Shown one piece after another: positions 56,272 through 63,926 of a stretch of DNA of 64,000 nucleotides. This DNA is from Hasllibacter sp963833115 (GTDB lineage Bacteria; Pseudomonadota; Alphaproteobacteria; Rhodobacterales; Rhodobacteraceae). The notes under the pieces are model-generated. The model saw only the letters and a program-made list of their open reading frames with translations, had not been told where the DNA came from and did not search any database. The DNA lies in the NCBI GenBank assembly GCA_963833115.1, contig CAWHWS010000002.1:124001-188000 (forward strand), written 5' to 3'. The position numbers and the translations under genes are program-made. Numbering within the stretch: position 1 is the first letter of the stretch; each line of letters starts with the position of its first letter.

Positions 56272-57881
56272 ACCATCTCCTCGGGCACGCCGGGCAGGTC
56301 GGTGCCGAACGCCTCCGCCGGGCCGACGTCGTAGGGCAGGATGAACCCCGAGCGCCGCTCCGGCGGCGAGGCGGCGTTGGTGGCCGCGATCCGCGCCCAG
56401 GCGCCGGCCGCGGTGCCGGGCGCATGCGCCTCGGGCGGCGCGTCCGGGCCGAGCCAATGCGCGAAGCACCGCTCCCGGAACGCCCGCACCGTGGCCGCGT
56501 TCTCGAACCGGACGCCCGCCTCGGTGTCCCAGCGGAAGGACCGCCCGTTCAGGTTCGCCGAGGAGACGATGGCCAGACGGTCGTCGAAGAAGGACGCCTT
56601 GGCGTGGATGTAGATGATCGGCGCGCCGCGCACGCTGTCGCGCCCGCCTGTCTCCCCGCGCGCGGGCCGCGCCGGCGTGCCGACGAAGAGGCGCGAGCCG
56701 AACGCCCGCCGCAGCTTGCGGATGCACCGCGCCTGGAGGAACTCGCCATAGCGCATGTCCATCTTCTCGCGCCGCTGGAACGCGACCTCCTCGGGCGCCG
56801 CCGGCAGCATCAGGATGCAGGTCAGGGACGGCCGCGCCCGCGCCGCCCGCGCCATCGCGGAGGCGAGCTCCCGGCTGCGGAAGAACTGCGATTCGAGGTA
56901 GACGAACCGCTCCGCCCCCGCGATCCCGCGGAAATGCGCCTCCTCCAGCTCCGCCACGGCCGGCTTGGGCGCCATGGAGAGCCCCCGGAAGCCCCGCCTC
57001 GTCGAGAGCGTGCGAAGCAAGGGCGGGGCCGCGGGCGCCACCGCCGCGTCGCCGGCCACCTCGGCCAGGAACCGGCCCAGATGCGCGTGCGCCGCCGCCG
57101 CCGCCGGCCCGTCCATCAGGACCTGGATGTCGTGCCAGGTCTCCGAGGCGCCGCGGGCGTGGTCCTTGGTGTCGAAGCGCCGCTCGTTGAGGTCGAGCCC
57201 GCCGATATAGAGCCGCTCCCCGTCGAAGACGGCGAGCTTTTGATGGTGCGTCGCCGGAACCAGGTCCGGCACCGGCCAGCGCACGGGCCGCATCGCGCTC
57301 CCCGTCCCCGCGATCCAGCGCGCCAGGCCCGGCATCTCCGCGAGGGCCCGGTCGCGGGCGGAGGGCGCCATGGCCGAGAGGGCGTCGATCCGCTCCAGGA
57401 TCTCGGCGCGGATGTTGGCGTAGAGCGCTAGCTTGGCCGCCGGGGAGATGCGCGCCGGATGCATCGCCGCGACGGCCCGGACCCGCCCGGCCCCGCCCTG
57501 CGCCCGCGCCACCTCGGCGACCGCGATCAGCATCCGCATGCTCCGCCAGGTCAGGCGGTGGGTCTCCGCCGCGACGATCGGGTCGAAATCCGACAGGACC
57601 AGCTCGACGTCCACGCCCCGCCCGAGCGTGTGCACCAGGAGGTCGAACCAGTCCCGGCCGACCGCCCGGCCGGCCTCCGAATAGAGCGGCGTTGCCGGAT
57701 CGAAGATGCGGAACCCCATGCGCACCTCCCGCCGCGCCGAGAGGAACAGCCCCTCCAGCGCCGGGAACGCCTCCTCCGCCGTGATCAGGATGCGCGGCAT
57801 CGCGTCCAGATCGCCCCGCGCGTGCGCCGCCTCCCGCGTGGGCGCGCGTTCGGCCAGGTTGCCGGGCGCGCCGTCGCTCAT
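56268..57881 (-). CDS. Phospholipase D-family protein, last gene of the nepR-ecfG operon
   Basis: This 537-aa cytoplasmic PLD-superfamily protein has two HKD motifs: HHQKLAVFDGERLYIGG with a following GGLDLNERRFD, and IHAKASFFDDRLAIVSSANLNGRSF, so both half-sites look intact. The domain arrangement resembles bacterial phosphatidyltransferases/phospholipase D or cardiolipin synthases without an N-terminal membrane anchor. The ATG (57879-57881) overlaps the kinase stop (ATGA), so it is translated with the stress sensor kinase. The N-terminal 27 residues may be dispensable; ATG 57800 is an alternative. PLD activity in this position suggests membrane remodelling under stress. Confidence 0.86.
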   Translation of the reverse strand: MSDGAPGNLAERAPTREAAHARGDLDAMPRILITAEEAFPALEGLFLSARREVRMGFRIFDPATPLYSEAGRAVGRDWFDLLVHTLGRGVDVELVLSDFDPIVAAETHRLTWRSMRMLIAVAEVARAQGGAGRVRAVAAMHPARISPAAKLALYANIRAEILERIDALSAMAPSARDRALAEMPGLARWIAGTGSAMRPVRWPVPDLVPATHHQKLAVFDGERLYIGGLDLNERRFDTKDHARGASETWHDIQVLMDGPAAAAAHAHLGRFLAEVAGDAAVAPAAPPLLRTLSTRRGFRGLSMAPKPAVAELEEAHFRGIAGAERFVYLESQFFRSRELASAMARAARARPSLTCILMLPAAPEEVAFQRREKMDMRYGEFLQARCIRKLRRAFGSRLFVGTPARPARGETGGRDSVRGAPIIYIHAKASFFDDRLAIVSSANLNGRSFRWDTEAGVRFENAATVRAFRERCFAHWLGPDAPPEAHAPGTAAGAWARIAATNAASPPERRSGFILPYDVGPAEAFGTDLPGVPEEMV

Positions 57882-59611
57882 GCCACCCGCGGCTCCGGTC
57901 CGGCCGCCGCCTGGGCCCCGGAGCCCTCCGCGAAGCTCGCCAGCGGGAAGGTCAGGACGACCCGGTACGCGCCGTCCGCCTCGTCGACCTCGACCCGGCC
58001 CTCGAGCTGGGTGGCGAACGCCTTGATGAGGCGGTTGCCCAGCCCCCCGGTCCCGAACTCCGGCTCCGGATCGCCCAGTTGGCGCAGCGGGTTCTCCACC
58101 ATGAGCCGCGCCATCCCGTCCTCCGCCTCCAGCCGCACCGAGAGCCGGCCCCGCCGCCCGCCATGCTTGATCGCGTTCGTCACCGCCTCCGTCACGAAGA
58201 GCGAGAGCGGCACCGCCTGATCGGGATAGAGCGAGACCGGCGCCAGATCGAGGAGCGCCGCCTCCATCTCCGTCGGCCCGACGGTGCGGGAGAGCTGGTG
58301 CACGATCTCCCTTATGGCCGCGTCCGCCGCGACCCCGGTGACGTCGCTCGCCTCGTAGAGGTTGCGGTGGATCGTGGCGAGGCCCAGCACCCGGTCGCGC
58401 ACCCGGCCCAGCACGAAGCGCGCCTCGGGGGCCGCGATCTGCCGCATCTGCATGTTGATGATCGAGGAGATGAGCTGGAGGTTGTTCTTCACCCGGTGGT
58501 GGATCTCCTTCATCATCACCTTCTGCTCATGCATCCGGTTCTCGGCCTCCGCCTCCTCGCGCAGGACGTGGTCGGTCAGCTCCGCGAGCCCCGCCTCGAT
58601 CTCGCGCAGCTCCGTGGGCGCGTCGAGCTGCCCCGGCGGCGGCACGGTCCGGTGGCGCGCGAACTCACGCATCCCGTGGACCAGCTTGCGCACGTGGCGG
58701 ATCACCAGCCAGTGCACCGCGAAATACGCGACCGCCAGGCTCATCGCCCACATCAGGAGGGGGAACACCCAGACCGGCAGCCCCGCCATCCCGCCGAAGG
58801 TCGGCGTGGCCGCCCGGTCCCAGCTTCCCAACGTCGCGACCACGCCCGGCACGATCGTCACGATCGAGAAGACGCGCTCCCGTCCGGCCCTGTCCTGCCC
58901 CGCGAACACGTCCGCCGGCCGCCCGATCAGGTCCTCCAGGTCGCGCCCCCGCGGCAGCACCGAGAGGTCGCCCTCCGGCTCCGAGGACTTGATGACCTCG
59001 CCGGCCGCGTTGAACGTCACCAGCGCGACCGCCGCCTCGGTCATCGTCGCCGCCGGCAGGACCGTCTGCGCGATCGAGAGGGAGACGAAGCCCAGGAGCG
59101 CGCCCCCGTCGCCGCGAACCGGCTCGGACACCACGACCACCGGCTCGCCCGACGCCGCGCCCGCCGCCCGCGCGACGACCGTCGTGCCCGGCGCCGCCAT
59201 GAACGCGGCGAACGCCTCGGAGGCGGAGAAGTCGATCACCCCGTCGGACGAGGAGCAGGTCATCACGCCCGACGCGGGCACGAAGCCCGCGAACACGTAG
59301 CCGAGCCGCTCCGCCACCAGGAACCGCATCCGCGCGTCGCAGGCGCCCTCGTCCTCGATCAGCTCCGGCACCGTCGCCGCCAGCCCCTGCGCGATGCCGA
59401 TGGCGCGCTCGATGCTGCGGCGCTCGGCGCCCGCCGCCCGCTCCGTCACCGCCAGCAGCGTCAGCTCCTCGCGGTCCCGCGCGACCGCGTTGACCTGCGC
59501 CGTCTGGACGACGGCGATCAGGCCCAGCGGCAGCAGCGCCACCGTCAGCAGCGCCGGAAGCGCCACGCGAAGGGAGCGGCCCATGTCGTGCAGACCGCGC
59601 CCGCCGCGCAT
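57878..59611 (-). CDS. HWE/HisKA_2-type sensor histidine kinase of the general stress response
   Basis: This 577-aa membrane kinase has a helix at about 17-37, an extracytoplasmic sensor region (about 40-275), a second helix (about 278-304), a HAMP-like linker, and the cytoplasmic kinase. The H-box is KEIHHRVKNNLQLISSIIN (His 371 or 372), then FVTEAVTNAIKHG (N-box) and GTGGLGNRLIKAFATQL (G-box). Such kinases phosphorylate PhyR to release EcfG from NepR. It starts inside the ecfG stop (TGATG) and overlaps the PLD gene, forming nepR-ecfG-kinase-pld. The sensor region contains one Cys pair (about 91 and 119) that could sense redox. Confidence 0.9.
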   Translation of the reverse strand: MRGGRGLHDMGRSLRVALPALLTVALLPLGLIAVVQTAQVNAVARDREELTLLAVTERAAGAERRSIERAIGIAQGLAATVPELIEDEGACDARMRFLVAERLGYVFAGFVPASGVMTCSSSDGVIDFSASEAFAAFMAAPGTTVVARAAGAASGEPVVVVSEPVRGDGGALLGFVSLSIAQTVLPAATMTEAAVALVTFNAAGEVIKSSEPEGDLSVLPRGRDLEDLIGRPADVFAGQDRAGRERVFSIVTIVPGVVATLGSWDRAATPTFGGMAGLPVWVFPLLMWAMSLAVAYFAVHWLVIRHVRKLVHGMREFARHRTVPPPGQLDAPTELREIEAGLAELTDHVLREEAEAENRMHEQKVMMKEIHHRVKNNLQLISSIINMQMRQIAAPEARFVLGRVRDRVLGLATIHRNLYEASDVTGVAADAAIREIVHQLSRTVGPTEMEAALLDLAPVSLYPDQAVPLSLFVTEAVTNAIKHGGRRGRLSVRLEAEDGMARLMVENPLRQLGDPEPEFGTGGLGNRLIKAFATQLEGRVEVDEADGAYRVVLTFPLASFAEGSGAQAAAGPEPRVA

Positions 59612-60174
59612 CAGGCCGCGCTGGTCCCGCCCGCCGCGAGCACGGCCATCGTGGCGTTGTCGGTCATGGTGAGCTCTTCGCCCTCCTCGAGGTGCATCAG
59701 CTCGGCGAGCTTGCCGCGCCCCCGGTTCGCCCGGCTCTTGATCGTGCCGATCGCGCAGCCGCACATCGCCGCCGCCTCCTCGTAGGAGAAGCCCGACGCG
59801 CCCACCAGGATCAGCGCCTCGCGCTGCTCCGCGGGCAGCCGCTCGAAGGCCCGCCGGAAGTCGGCCATCTGCAGACGTCCGTCATGCGCGGGCTTCTCGG
59901 CCAGGGAGGCGGTGAACACGCCGTCCACGTCCGCGACCTCGCGCTTGGCCTTGCGCCGGCCCGAGTAGAACGTGTTGCGCAGGATGGTGAACAGCCAGGC
60001 GCGCATATTGGTGCCGGCCTGGAACTTCTCGATGTTCGTCCACGCCTTGACGATGGTGTCCTGCACCAGGTCGTCCGCCGCCGCGCCGTTGCGCGTCAGC
60101 GACAGGGCGAAGGCCCGCAGCGCCGGCAGGTGGTCGACGAGCTCGTCCCGGGGGTCGCGCGGGGCCTCCTTCAC
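59611..60174 (-). CDS. ecfG: General stress ECF sigma factor EcfG
   Basis: This 187-aa sigma factor has region 2 (HLPALRAFALSLTRN, DDLVQDTIVKAWTN, MRAWLFTILRNTFYSGRRK) and region 4 (FERLPAEQREALILVGASGFSYEEAAAMCGCAIGTIKSRANRGR). These are highly typical of EcfG. It directs transcription from GGAAC-N16/17-CGTT promoters and is held inactive by NepR. The start is GTG 60172-60174, overlapping the nepR stop as GTGA; the usual annotation as M hides this. The tail (EEGEELTMTDNATMAVLAAG) is longer than in many EcfG proteins. Confidence 0.95.
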   Translation of the reverse strand: MKEAPRDPRDELVDHLPALRAFALSLTRNGAAADDLVQDTIVKAWTNIEKFQAGTNMRAWLFTILRNTFYSGRRKAKREVADVDGVFTASLAEKPAHDGRLQMADFRRAFERLPAEQREALILVGASGFSYEEAAAMCGCAIGTIKSRANRGRGKLAELMHLEEGEELTMTDNATMAVLAAGGTSAA

Positions 60175-60380
60175 GACGTCTCGCCCGCCGCGCGCCGCAC
60201 GGACGCGCCCTTGGCCGGCTCCGCCGCGGCCTCGGAATCCTGGCGGCGCAGCTCATCGAGCAGCTTGGTGAACCTGTCGGGCACGGCGTCGCCGACGATC
60301 TCCCGGTAGACGCGCCGGAGGTTGGCGTCGATCTGATCTGTCACGGGCGGCGGTGCGCCGCCGGAAGCGTCGTTGTCCAT
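60171..60380 (-). CDS. nepR: Anti-sigma factor NepR
   Basis: This 69-aa protein binds EcfG in unstressed cells and phosphorylated PhyR in stressed cells. The conserved core QIDANLRRVYREIVGDAVPDRFTKLLDELRR is the NepR family helix-helix motif, flanked by disordered ends. Only a small ORF, it sits directly before ecfG and is preceded by an exact EcfG promoter (60431-60455), implying autoregulation of the nepR-ecfG operon. It is divergent from phyR. Confidence 0.95.
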   Translation of the reverse strand: MDNDASGGAPPPVTDQIDANLRRVYREIVGDAVPDRFTKLLDELRRQDSEAAAEPAKGASVRRAAGETS

Positions 60381-60430
60381 TGGATTGATCCCCGTCCCTG
60401 GGTGATGATTTCGCGCGCGATGTGGAACCC

Positions 60431-60455
60431 AACGGGGCTTGCGGTGTAAGGTTCC
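60431..60455 (-). promoter_or_regulatory. EcfG promoter of nepR-ecfG
   Basis: On the minus strand GGAAC (60455-60451), 16 nt, CGTT (60434-60431): the exact consensus. Expected start near 60424, giving a leader of about 45 nt before nepR. On the plus strand, facing phyR, GGAAC also occurs at 60424-60428, but the expected -10 reads TGTA, so I do not call a promoter for phyR there. Confidence 0.82.
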
Positions 60456-60491
60456 AGACGCCGCACGATATATGAGAAGGGCCGCACACAT

Positions 60492-61307
60492 ATGTCCACG
60501 CACACTGCCGGGACCGACCTTGCCGGAACGATCTCGCGGGAGCTGCCATATCTGCGGCGCTACGCGCGCGCTCTGACCGGGAACCAGACCACCGGCGACC
60601 GCTACGCCGAGGCGACGCTGATGGCGATCCTCGCGGACCGTGCGAGCTGGCAGGGCGACCTCGAGCCGCGCACGGCCCTCTTCACCGTGTTCAACGGCAT
60701 CTGGTCCTCCTCGGGCTCCCCGGTGGAGGGGGGCGAATCCGGCCTCGCCGCGCGCGCGCAAGCCCATCTGTCGCGCCTCACCCCGAACACCCGCGAGGCC
60801 CTGCTCCTGCACACGATCGAGGAGTTCGGCTACGACGAGATCGGCTCCATCATGGGCGTGCCCGCCGAGGAGGCCGAGGATTACGTGCGCATCGCCAACG
60901 CCGAGATGAGCGACTCCATCTCCGGGAAGGTCCTCGTGATCGAGGACGAGGCCATCATCGCGATGGACATCCAGTCGATCGTCGCGGACATGGGCCACAA
61001 GGTCACCGGCGTCGCCCGCACCCGCGCCGGCGCCGTGGAGCTCGGCCGCGCCGAGCGCCCCGACCTCATCCTCGCCGACATCCAGCTCGCGGACAATTCC
61101 TCGGGCATCGACGCGGTGCACGACCTCCTGGGCGAGCTCGGCGACGTGCCCGTCATCTTCATCACCGCCTTCCCCGAGCGCCTGCTGACCGGCGAGAAGC
61201 CGGAACCCGCCTTCCTCATCTCCAAGCCCTATACCGAGGAGCAGGTCCGCTCGGGCGTCAGCCAGGCGATGTTCTTCGCCTCCACCGAGACCCTGCACGC
61301 GGGCTAG
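60492..61307 (+). CDS. phyR: General stress response regulator PhyR
   Basis: This 271-aa protein has an N-terminal sigma-like domain (about 1-140, ELPYLRRYARALTGNQ to AEEAEDYVRIANAE), which cannot bind DNA but captures NepR, and a C-terminal receiver (about 145-271). The receiver has the acidic pocket (EDE, 151-153), phospho-acceptor Asp196 in DLILADIQL, the Thr/Ser switch in FITAF, and the Lys in SKPY. All essential residues are present. It is the master switch of the EcfG response. Its TAG stop shares CTAG with the convergent gene. Confidence 0.95.
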   Translation: MSTHTAGTDLAGTISRELPYLRRYARALTGNQTTGDRYAEATLMAILADRASWQGDLEPRTALFTVFNGIWSSSGSPVEGGESGLAARAQAHLSRLTPNTREALLLHTIEEFGYDEIGSIMGVPAEEAEDYVRIANAEMSDSISGKVLVIEDEAIIAMDIQSIVADMGHKVTGVARTRAGAVELGRAERPDLILADIQLADNSSGIDAVHDLLGELGDVPVIFITAFPERLLTGEKPEPAFLISKPYTEEQVRSGVSQAMFFASTETLHAG

Positions 61308-61636
61308 TCCCGCCGCGCTGCCGCGCGCCAGCGCAGCGAGCGCTCGTCGAGGGGCCCCAGGGCCGCGCGTCCCGCAAGGACGTCGCGGCCCAGGGCGACC
61401 GCGCGGGAGAGCACCGGCTCCGGCGCGTGGCGATAGGCCGGTCGCCCCGTCACGAAATCGTACCAGACCCCGCCGCAGGCCGCGTCGAGGAGGATGCGCT
61501 GGAAGCAATGGTCGTGCCGCACCGGCCAGTCCGCGCGCCGCGCCGCCGGCAGGGCCCGCCGGGTCAGGTCGAGCCACTCGGCCTCCAACGCCGCGCGCCC
61601 CGCGCCCGCCGCGCCAGGAGGATCAGGCCCGCGCAC
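61304..61636 (-). CDS. Conserved hypothetical protein with ADWPVRxDHCFQRILLD signature
   Basis: This protein of about 110 aa has the core WPVRHDHCFQRILLDAACGG, then PAYRHAPEPVLSRAVAL and LDERSLRWR. I have seen similar short proteins in Rhodobacterales but know no function. The start is uncertain: GTG 61634-61636 (used here) overlaps the upstream gene by 14 nt, and TTG 61586-61588 would give 94 aa. The conserved His-Cys pair in the core could bind a metal. It shares its stop CTAG with phyR. Confidence 0.6.
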   Translation of the reverse strand: MRGPDPPGAAGAGRAALEAEWLDLTRRALPAARRADWPVRHDHCFQRILLDAACGGVWYDFVTGRPAYRHAPEPVLSRAVALGRDVLAGRAALGPLDERSLRWRAAARRD

Positions 61637-61823
61637 CGCCGCCCCGGCCCAGCGCCCGCCACGCGCCCGCAGCCGCGGACAGCGCCACGAGTCCACCGAA
61701 GGTCCAGGCGAGGGCCGCTCCGGGCAGGGCCGCCCCGCCCGCCGGATCGCCCAGGGCGAACAACGCTCCCAGCCCGGCGATGACGGCGTAGATCGCCGTC
61801 CAGACCGTCACGATGTCCCGCAT
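61623..61823 (-). CDS. Small two-helix membrane protein
   Basis: This 66-aa protein has two hydrophobic helices (VWTAIYAVIAGLGALFALG and LPGAALAWTFGGLVALSAAAGAW) and a short Arg/Gly-rich tail. GAGGGG precedes the ATG at 61821-61823 at a good distance. It overlaps the next leftward gene by 14 nt if that gene starts at 61636. No family recognised. The gap to the next gene on the right (61824-61967) shows only GC-rich sequence with no clear signals. Confidence 0.65.
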   Translation of the reverse strand: MRDIVTVWTAIYAVIAGLGALFALGDPAGGAALPGAALAWTFGGLVALSAAAGAWRALGRGGGARA

Positions 61824-61967
61824 GGCCGCCCCTCGTTGTTGCCGGCGCGCGCCCGGGCCGGGGCGCGCCGATCGGGGTGGAAAGGCCCGCGTGCGGCGCC
61901 GGGTTCCCACCCCGGCCGCCCGCCCGCCGGCGCCGTGTCCTTTCGGCCACGGCGCGCGGCCCTTCGG

Positions 61968-62354
61968 TCACTCCGCGGCCTTGCGGCGCGCGATCCCCGA
62001 CTGGGCGCGGTCGATCCCCGTCAGCACGTCGTCCGAGGAATAGGGCCGCCGCACGACGGTCCAGCCCGCGCCGGCCGGCACCGCGTCGCCCTCCCGTCCG
62101 ATCAGGGCGACGACCACGCCTCCCGCGCCCTCCACCCGCGCCGCGAGCCCCGAGCCTACGAACTCGTCGAGCGGCGCGTTCACGATCGCGGTCCCCACCG
62201 GCGGCAACCCGTCGAGCAGCGTCCCCGCCGCCTCGCAGCTCGTCGCCACGTGGACCTCCGCGCCCGGCTCGCGCGCCTCGATGGTCTCGACCAGGTCGGC
62301 CGCTATCACGACGTCCTTCTCCAGTATCAGGTAGATCGGCATAGGCGTCGTCAT
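61968..62354 (-). CDS. Degenerate receiver-domain protein (pseudo-receiver)
   Basis: This 128-aa protein has the receiver fold outline: IYLILEKDVVIAADLVETI as strand 1/helix 1, GTAIVNAPLDEF as strand 3, VVVALIGRE as strand 4, and WTVVRRPYSSDDVL as strand 5. The phospho-acceptor Asp is replaced by Asn (AIVN), the conserved Lys before Pro by Arg (RRP), and the Thr/Ser switch by Gly. It therefore probably cannot be phosphorylated in the usual way and may act as a protein-binding module, plausibly in stress signalling given its location. It is divergent from the Crp/Fnr gene. ATG 62342 is an alternative start. Confidence 0.75.
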   Translation of the reverse strand: MTTPMPIYLILEKDVVIAADLVETIEAREPGAEVHVATSCEAAGTLLDGLPPVGTAIVNAPLDEFVGSGLAARVEGAGGVVVALIGREGDAVPAGAGWTVVRRPYSSDDVLTGIDRAQSGIARRKAAE

Positions 62355-62444
62355 CTCGTCCCCCGCGGCGCCCCGGACCGGGCGGCTGGCCCCCCTATGG
62401 CGTAGGCGGTTCCCCCGCACATTAAACTCCGACATAGTGCCGGC

Positions 62445-63185
62445 ATGCCGCCCCGCCCGTCGACCGACTGCGCCGACTGCCCCCTCCGGCGCAAGGGCGC
62501 GTTCCACCCCTTCACCGAGGAGGAGCTGCGCTTCATGCGCCGTTTCAAGGTCGGGGAGCTCGTGGTCGACGCCGGCACCCCTCTCCTGGCCGAGGGGTCG
62601 AACGCGCCGCAGCTCTTCACCGCGCTGCGCGGGCTCGGCCTGCGCTACAAGACCCTGCCCAATGGCCGGCGGCAGGTGGTGAACTTCGTCTTCCCCGGCG
62701 ACTTCATCGGCCTCCAGGCCGGAATCATGGGGGAGATGAGCCATTCCGTGGAGGCGACGACGCGCATGACCCTGTGCGTCTTCAACCGCTCGGATTTCTG
62801 GAACTTCGTGAAGGGCAACAGCGCCCGCGCCTTCGACCTGATCTGGCTCTCCGCGGTGGAGGAGAACGTCCTCGGCGAGGCCCTCACCTCGGTCGGCCAG
62901 CGCACCGCCGTCGAGCGGATCGCCTGGGCGCTCGTGCGCATCACGCAGCGCGCGCGGGCCCTCGGCCTGGACGACGGCTACGCGATCCCCCTGCCCTACC
63001 GGCAGCAGGACCTAGCCGACGCCCTCGGCCTGAGCCTGGTGCACACCAACAAGACCATCGCCCGCCTGCGCGAGCGCCAGCTCATCACCTGGGCGGGCGG
63101 GCGGCTCTCCGTGCCGGACCTGCCCGCCCTCGCCGCCATCGCCCACATGGACCTGGAGGCCGTCACCCCCCGCCCCCTGATCTAG
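62445..63185 (+). CDS. Crp/Fnr-family transcription regulator
   Basis: This 246-aa regulator has an N-terminal cNMP-binding-type beta roll (about 25-150: FKVGELVVDAGTPLLAEG, VNFVFPGDFIGLQAG), a dimerisation helix, and a C-terminal HTH_Crp domain (PLPYRQQDLADALGLSLVHTNKTIARLRERQLI). It opens with CADCPLRRKG, but the fourth Cys pattern of FNR Fe-S proteins is missing (only one further Cys, in MTLCVF), so oxygen sensing via a 4Fe-4S cluster is unlikely. This subgroup is often found near stress genes in Alphaproteobacteria. The stop shares CTAG with the convergent host-attachment gene. Confidence 0.9.
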   Translation: MPPRPSTDCADCPLRRKGAFHPFTEEELRFMRRFKVGELVVDAGTPLLAEGSNAPQLFTALRGLGLRYKTLPNGRRQVVNFVFPGDFIGLQAGIMGEMSHSVEATTRMTLCVFNRSDFWNFVKGNSARAFDLIWLSAVEENVLGEALTSVGQRTAVERIAWALVRITQRARALGLDDGYAIPLPYRQQDLADALGLSLVHTNKTIARLRERQLITWAGGRLSVPDLPALAAIAHMDLEAVTPRPLI

Positions 63186-63634
63186 GCCGCCGCGAGGTCC
63201 GCGGCCACGCGCGCCTCGATCTCGTCGACGGAGTGGTTGGTGAGGGTCTTGGCGATCTCGCCCACCACCTTGTCCGACACCTCCTGGTGCAGCTCGCGCC
63301 GCAGATCGCCCAGCACGTGCGGCGCCGCCACGAGCACGATCTTCGAGAACATCCCCTTGTGCGCCCGCTCGTAGAGCAACGCCGCGAGCTCCTTGGCGAA
63401 CCGCGTCTTCTCGAGCTCGTGCCAGTCCGTGTCCTGGAACGCCGAGCGATTGCCCTGGCTGTCCGACATCCGGCCCGGCCGGTTCGCCGCCTGCTCGCGC
63501 GTGGGCGGATTCTCGTGCTCCTCCTTGCGCCGCACCTTGAGGTAGGGCGCCTCCGCGTCGCCGTGGTTCTCCAGGATGAGGGCCTTCTCCCCGTCCGCGA
63601 TCAGGACCCATGTCCCGGTGTCGAGCCCGGCCAT
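63182..63634 (-). CDS. Host attachment family protein (baeRF-like)
   Basis: This 150-aa protein matches the host attachment family: TWVLIADGEKALILEN at the start, KEEHENPPTREQAANRPGR, then DWHELEKTRFAKELAALLYE and IVLVAAPHVLGDLRREL. The fold is eRF1-like (baeRF), suggesting ribosome- or nucleic-acid-associated action rather than surface attachment, despite the name. The ATG (63632-63634) overlaps the upstream stop by one base (TGATG). It is downstream of a gene with an exact EcfG promoter, so it is probably stress-induced as the second gene of that operon. Confidence 0.86.
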   Translation of the reverse strand: MAGLDTGTWVLIADGEKALILENHGDAEAPYLKVRRKEEHENPPTREQAANRPGRMSDSQGNRSAFQDTDWHELEKTRFAKELAALLYERAHKGMFSKIVLVAAPHVLGDLRRELHQEVSDKVVGEIAKTLTNHSVDEIEARVAADLAAA

Positions 63635-63855
63635 CAATCGCTCCCGCCGCTCTCATTCCCGTCGGGGCGGCTCTGCTCCTTGGTCTCGCCGGTCGATCCG
63701 GCGGGCCGCCGGTAGGCGCGCTTGAGCTCGTCGCGCGAGCCGACCTCGCGGGCGACGTCCCCGCCGTCACGGCCCTGCTGGGACACCTCGCCGCGTGCGC
63801 CGAGGATCTCCTCGGTCTCGCGCGTTCCGTCCTTGGAGCGTTGGCGTTCGGCCAT
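63634..63855 (-). CDS. Small hydrophilic stress-type protein
   Basis: This 73-aa protein is very charged (KDGTRETEEILGARGEVSQQ, REVGSRDELKRAYRRPAGS), probably disordered, and resembles small general-stress proteins of Alphaproteobacteria in style, though I cannot name a family. GGAAGGACACG, identical to the leader of the 53998-54192 gene, precedes the ATG. An exact EcfG promoter lies at 63888-63912, giving an expected leader of about 26 nt. Its stop codon overlaps the start of the host-attachment gene. Confidence 0.8.
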   Translation of the reverse strand: MAERQRSKDGTRETEEILGARGEVSQQGRDGGDVAREVGSRDELKRAYRRPAGSTGETKEQSRPDGNESGGSD

Positions 63856-63887
63856 GTCGTGTCCTTCCCGTCGTGGTTCGGGAAATC

Positions 63888-63912
63888 AACGAGCGCGCGA
63901 GGCGCCGGTTCC
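63888..63912 (-). promoter_or_regulatory. EcfG-type promoter of the 63634-63855 operon
   Basis: On the minus strand GGAAC (63912-63908), 16 nt, CGTT (63891-63888): exact consensus. Expected start near 63881; the downstream genes are the small stress-type protein and the host-attachment protein. Confidence 0.72.
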
Positions 63913-63926
63913 GCCGGCCCCGGCGC

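Noticed and set aside
60424..60448. Forward EcfG promoter for phyR
   Set aside because: GGAAC is present, but at the expected distance the sequence reads TGTA instead of CGTT.
62445..63185. Oxygen-sensing FNR with a 4Fe-4S cluster
   Set aside because: Only two N-terminal cysteines and one internal one are present; the four-cysteine pattern is missing.
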